Below are positions 12,148 to 12,210 of a DNA stretch of 12,210 bases, in pieces; positions within the stretch are counted from its first letter, which is position 1, and each line of letters opens with the position of its first letter. Under the pieces are notes generated by a model that was given only the letters and a program-made list of their open reading frames with translations, was not told the origin of the DNA and ran no database searches. A program made the position numbers and the translations under genes. Source of the DNA: JBGPIT01 sp041485125 (GTDB lineage: Bacteria; Desulfobacterota; Binatia; UTPRO1); assembly GCA_041485125.1 (NCBI GenBank), contig JBGPIT010000120.1, forward strand, positions 1-12,210, written 5' to 3'.

Positions 12148-12210
12148 GGGCAGGTAGCTCAGTCGGTAGAGCAGCAGACTGAAAATCTGCGTGTCGGCGG
12201 TTCAATTCCG
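12148..12210 (+). tRNA. tRNA-Phe (anticodon GAA), 3' end cut by the window
   Basis: Cloverleaf parts in order: acceptor GGGCAGG (12148-12154), TA, D stem GCTC/GAGC with loop AGTCGGTA (12157-12172), A26, anticodon stem GCAGA/TCTGC (12174-12178, 12186-12190) with loop CTGAAAA giving anticodon GAA (12181-12183), variable loop GTGTC, then T stem GGCGG, loop TTCAATT and the first three bases of the closing strand (CCG). The rest of the T arm, the acceptor 3' strand and CCA lie beyond base 12210. GAA reads phenylalanine codons UUU and UUC. Whether CCA is encoded cannot be seen. Confidence 0.95.

Noticed and set aside
1..12210. CRISPR arrays, insertion sequences, phage genes or other accessory systems
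   Set aside because: No regularly spaced repeats, transposase motifs, terminal inverted repeats or compositional islands are visible. Every protein belongs to a known family and most are housekeeping.

Overview
This is a very G+C-rich stretch of a bacterial chromosome that carries core housekeeping genes. I see no mobile elements, CRISPR arrays, prophage genes or broken genes. The primary sigma factor has a large non-conserved region of about 235 residues between regions 1.2 and 2, as in E. coli-type sigma-70. The glutathione synthetase is of the proteobacterial GshB type. Together with the strong G/C preference at third codon positions, this suggests a proteobacterial or former 'deltaproteobacterial' lineage (for example Myxococcota, Desulfobacterota or Binatota). 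That placement is inference and only moderately sure.

Left arm (165-4818, minus strand): a macromolecular-synthesis operon in the order rpsU, cvpA, dnaG, rpoD. It makes ribosomal protein bS21, a CvpA-like membrane protein, DNA primase and the primary sigma factor, so it links translation, replication and transcription initiation. cvpA, dnaG and rpoD are tightly packed: 1 nt between cvpA and dnaG, 10 nt between dnaG and rpoD. rpsU is separated from cvpA by 191 nt containing two tandem perfect hairpins, roughly where E. coli has its rpsU-dnaG terminator. A candidate sigma-70 promoter for the operon lies in an AT-rich island at 4917-4944.

Middle (4935-8369): a long zinc-dependent M16 peptidase runs divergently from rpsU. 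It holds an active and an inactive half in one chain. It converges on a cytosolic glycerophosphodiester phosphodiesterase, with only 15 nt between their stop codons.

Right arm (8430-12210, plus strand): prmA and rsmE form a translation-modification pair (methylation of ribosomal protein L11 and of 16S rRNA) with no gap between them. Then come a zinc-ribbon/RDD membrane protein and gshB, joined by a perfect Shine-Dalgarno sequence that overlaps the end of the first gene. Last is a tRNA-Phe(GAA) gene with its own likely promoter; the window end cuts it in the T arm. Three of the eight proteins start with GTG. No gene-free stretch exceeds 300 bases.

I did not find an undescribed system. The points worth a second look are the rpsU leader and the overlapping divergent promoter, the tandem hairpins between rpsU and cvpA, the arginine-rich N-terminus of PrmA, and the zinc-ribbon/RDD protein coupled to gshB.
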